A stretch of DNA of 5,934 nucleotides, from positions 1 to 5,934 of the forward strand of contig JAYUKY010000004.1 of assembly GCA_043764015.1 (NCBI GenBank), written 5' to 3'. The translations under genes and the position numbers were made by a program. Every line of letters starts with the position of its first letter. Position 1 is the first letter of the stretch. Shown here piece after piece: positions 5,915 to 5,934 of this stretch. A model generated the notes under the pieces. It was not told where the DNA came from, ran no database searches, and saw nothing but the letters and a program-made list of their open reading frames with translations. The stretch comes from JANYGM01 sp043764015. GTDB lineage: Bacteria; Bacteroidota; Bacteroidia; Cytophagales; Thermonemataceae.

Positions 5915-5934
5915 GTTAAATCTTAGTAGAATGG

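Overview
The window is AT-rich DNA from a member of the Bacteroidota, most likely a Cytophagales-type gliding or environmental bacterium; the order is an inference. Three things point there. One gene ends in a type IX secretion (T9SS) C-terminal sorting domain. No gene start has a Shine-Dalgarno sequence, only A/T-rich leaders. Two sites match the Bacteroidota promoter element TAnnTTTG.

Layout. (1) Positions 2-781, + strand: the 3' part of a gene for a probable surface lipoprotein with a PKD-like fold. The frame is open to the window edge, and its first visible codon is a Cys followed by a lipoprotein-like tether, so the real start lies outside. (2) Positions 798-3323, + strand, 16 nt downstream and probably co-transcribed: an 841-aa secreted protein with an N-terminal Sec signal peptide and a C-terminal T9SS type A sorting domain. 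Its body is of no function I can name. The pair looks like a cell-surface unit of one anchored lipoprotein and one T9SS-exported protein. (3) Positions 3324-3440: a convergent intergenic region filled by a nested inverted repeat with a strong hairpin and T-tract, acting as the terminator of the + strand operon. (4) Positions 3441-5357, - strand: a complete glutamine-hydrolysing asparagine synthetase (asnB) with all key motifs, read from a probable TAnnTTTG promoter 33 nt upstream of its ATG.

(5) Positions 5358-5934 hold no convincing gene but carry most of the unusual structure. A 187-bp element (5454-5640) has ~50-bp inverted termini, a non-coding core and flanking 8-bp direct repeats, so it looks like a non-autonomous MITE-type transposable element. 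Its inner terminal blocks are themselves palindromic. It is followed by an AT-rich stretch and a well-formed + strand promoter (5739-5770). After that come eleven perfect tandem copies of the heptamer AAACGCC (5838-5914), which would lie in the leader of a gene beginning at or beyond the right edge. A 7-bp unit shifts reading frame with each copy, so this is a candidate contingency (phase-variable) locus, although the downstream gene cannot be seen.

No CRISPR array, RNA gene, transposase or phage gene is visible. The best candidates for something undescribed are the heptamer array behind its promoter, the MITE-like element, and the lipoprotein/T9SS protein pair.
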